Assembly (NCBI GenBank): GCA_016706365.1
Contig: JADJJU010000008.1
Span: forward strand, 1 to 64,000
From: Saprospiraceae bacterium
Lineage (GTDB): Bacteria; Bacteroidota; Bacteroidia; Chitinophagales; Saprospiraceae
Length of the DNA stretch: 64,000 nucleotides
Direction of reading: 5' to 3'
Under the pieces are notes generated by a model. The model had not been told where the DNA came from, did not search any database, and worked only from the letters and a program-made list of their open reading frames with translations. Position numbers and translations under genes: made by a program. Below, piece after piece: positions 63,959-64,000 of this stretch. Every line of letters begins with the position of its first letter. Within the stretch, counting starts at the first letter, position 1.

Positions 63959-64000
63959 AATCATAGTTTATGCGTATTCGGAATTTGACTGATTTTCATA

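Noticed and set aside
1..64000. tRNA, rRNA, riboswitch, insertion sequence or prophage genes
   Set aside because: No cloverleaf-like T-arm sequences, transposase, integrase or phage structural motifs were noticed on reading. A covariance search was not possible, so small RNAs may be missed.

Overview
The window looks like chromosome from a Bacteroidota bacterium, possibly of the Saprospirales/Chitinophagales side (this finer placement is a guess). The evidence is: type IX secretion (T9SS) sorting domains at the C-termini of three exported proteins; promoters of the Bacteroidota form TTTG-N(19-20)-TAnnTTTG upstream of rpmH and pheT; a Rho factor with a long Asn/Arg/Gln-rich insertion; a TopA with a Lys/Ala-rich tail; a DUF3127 protein; a methylmalonyl-CoA epimerase; and a propeller-type sensor kinase. 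I see no prophage, insertion sequence, CRISPR array, tRNA or rRNA gene. Gene content is mostly housekeeping.

Layout. 0.1-3.6 kb: a small lipoprotein and topA. 4.1-10 kb: a T9SS protein, the surE / membrane protein / lpxB operon, and a glycine-rich T9SS protein. 10.2-12.1 kb: a remnant of an AraC regulator beside two overlapping SGNH-hydrolase genes. 12.3-18.2 kb: nadE, an outer-membrane barrel gene and a large histidine kinase. 18.3-22.3 kb: a DCC thiol oxidoreductase, a KefB-like antiporter, a DUF962 protein and two Hsp20 genes. 22.4-26.4 kb: a LysM transglycosylase, hisS and pheS. 26.5-35.2 kb: three large membrane proteins of envelope polysaccharide type, with kdsD, recQ and aroQ between them. 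35.4-39.1 kb: rnpA, rpmH and rho. 39.4-46.8 kb: serS, a membrane zinc peptidase, frr, a beta-propeller protein, lpxH, haaO, an SDR and an RlmI/K-like methyltransferase. 47.3-57.1 kb: thrS, a peroxiredoxin, DUF3127, pheT, a coiled-coil gene, zapA, rny and kdsB. 57.1-64 kb: a TauE-like permease, methylmalonyl-CoA epimerase, an M36 metallopeptidase with T9SS tail, a TrmH-type methyltransferase and a GumN/TraB protein. Four enzymes of lipid A and Kdo synthesis (lpxB, lpxH, kdsD, kdsB) and three aminoacyl-tRNA synthetases besides PheST (hisS, serS, thrS) are scattered through the window.

Two things stand out. First, the long intergenic regions carry a composite element of about 180-200 bases present at least four times (588-777, 45425-45632 on the minus strand, 45648-45830, 49378-49565). 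It has an A/C-rich leader, then four hairpins in a fixed order, separated by the 8-mer ACATCACC. Loops and linkers are conserved; the stems differ between copies but stay complementary. That is the pattern expected of a structured RNA family or a structured mobile repeat. A related array lies at 3838-3955, and a second family with linker CCACATCCC lies at 27905-28200.

Second, at least eleven genes are interrupted by single-base indels, mostly in homopolymers. They include genes normally essential and single-copy (pheS, thrS, rho, rnpA, kdsB). The simplest reading is residual sequencing or assembly error, not gene decay, so short reading frames and start sites here need caution. In these cases I give the reconstructed gene extent.
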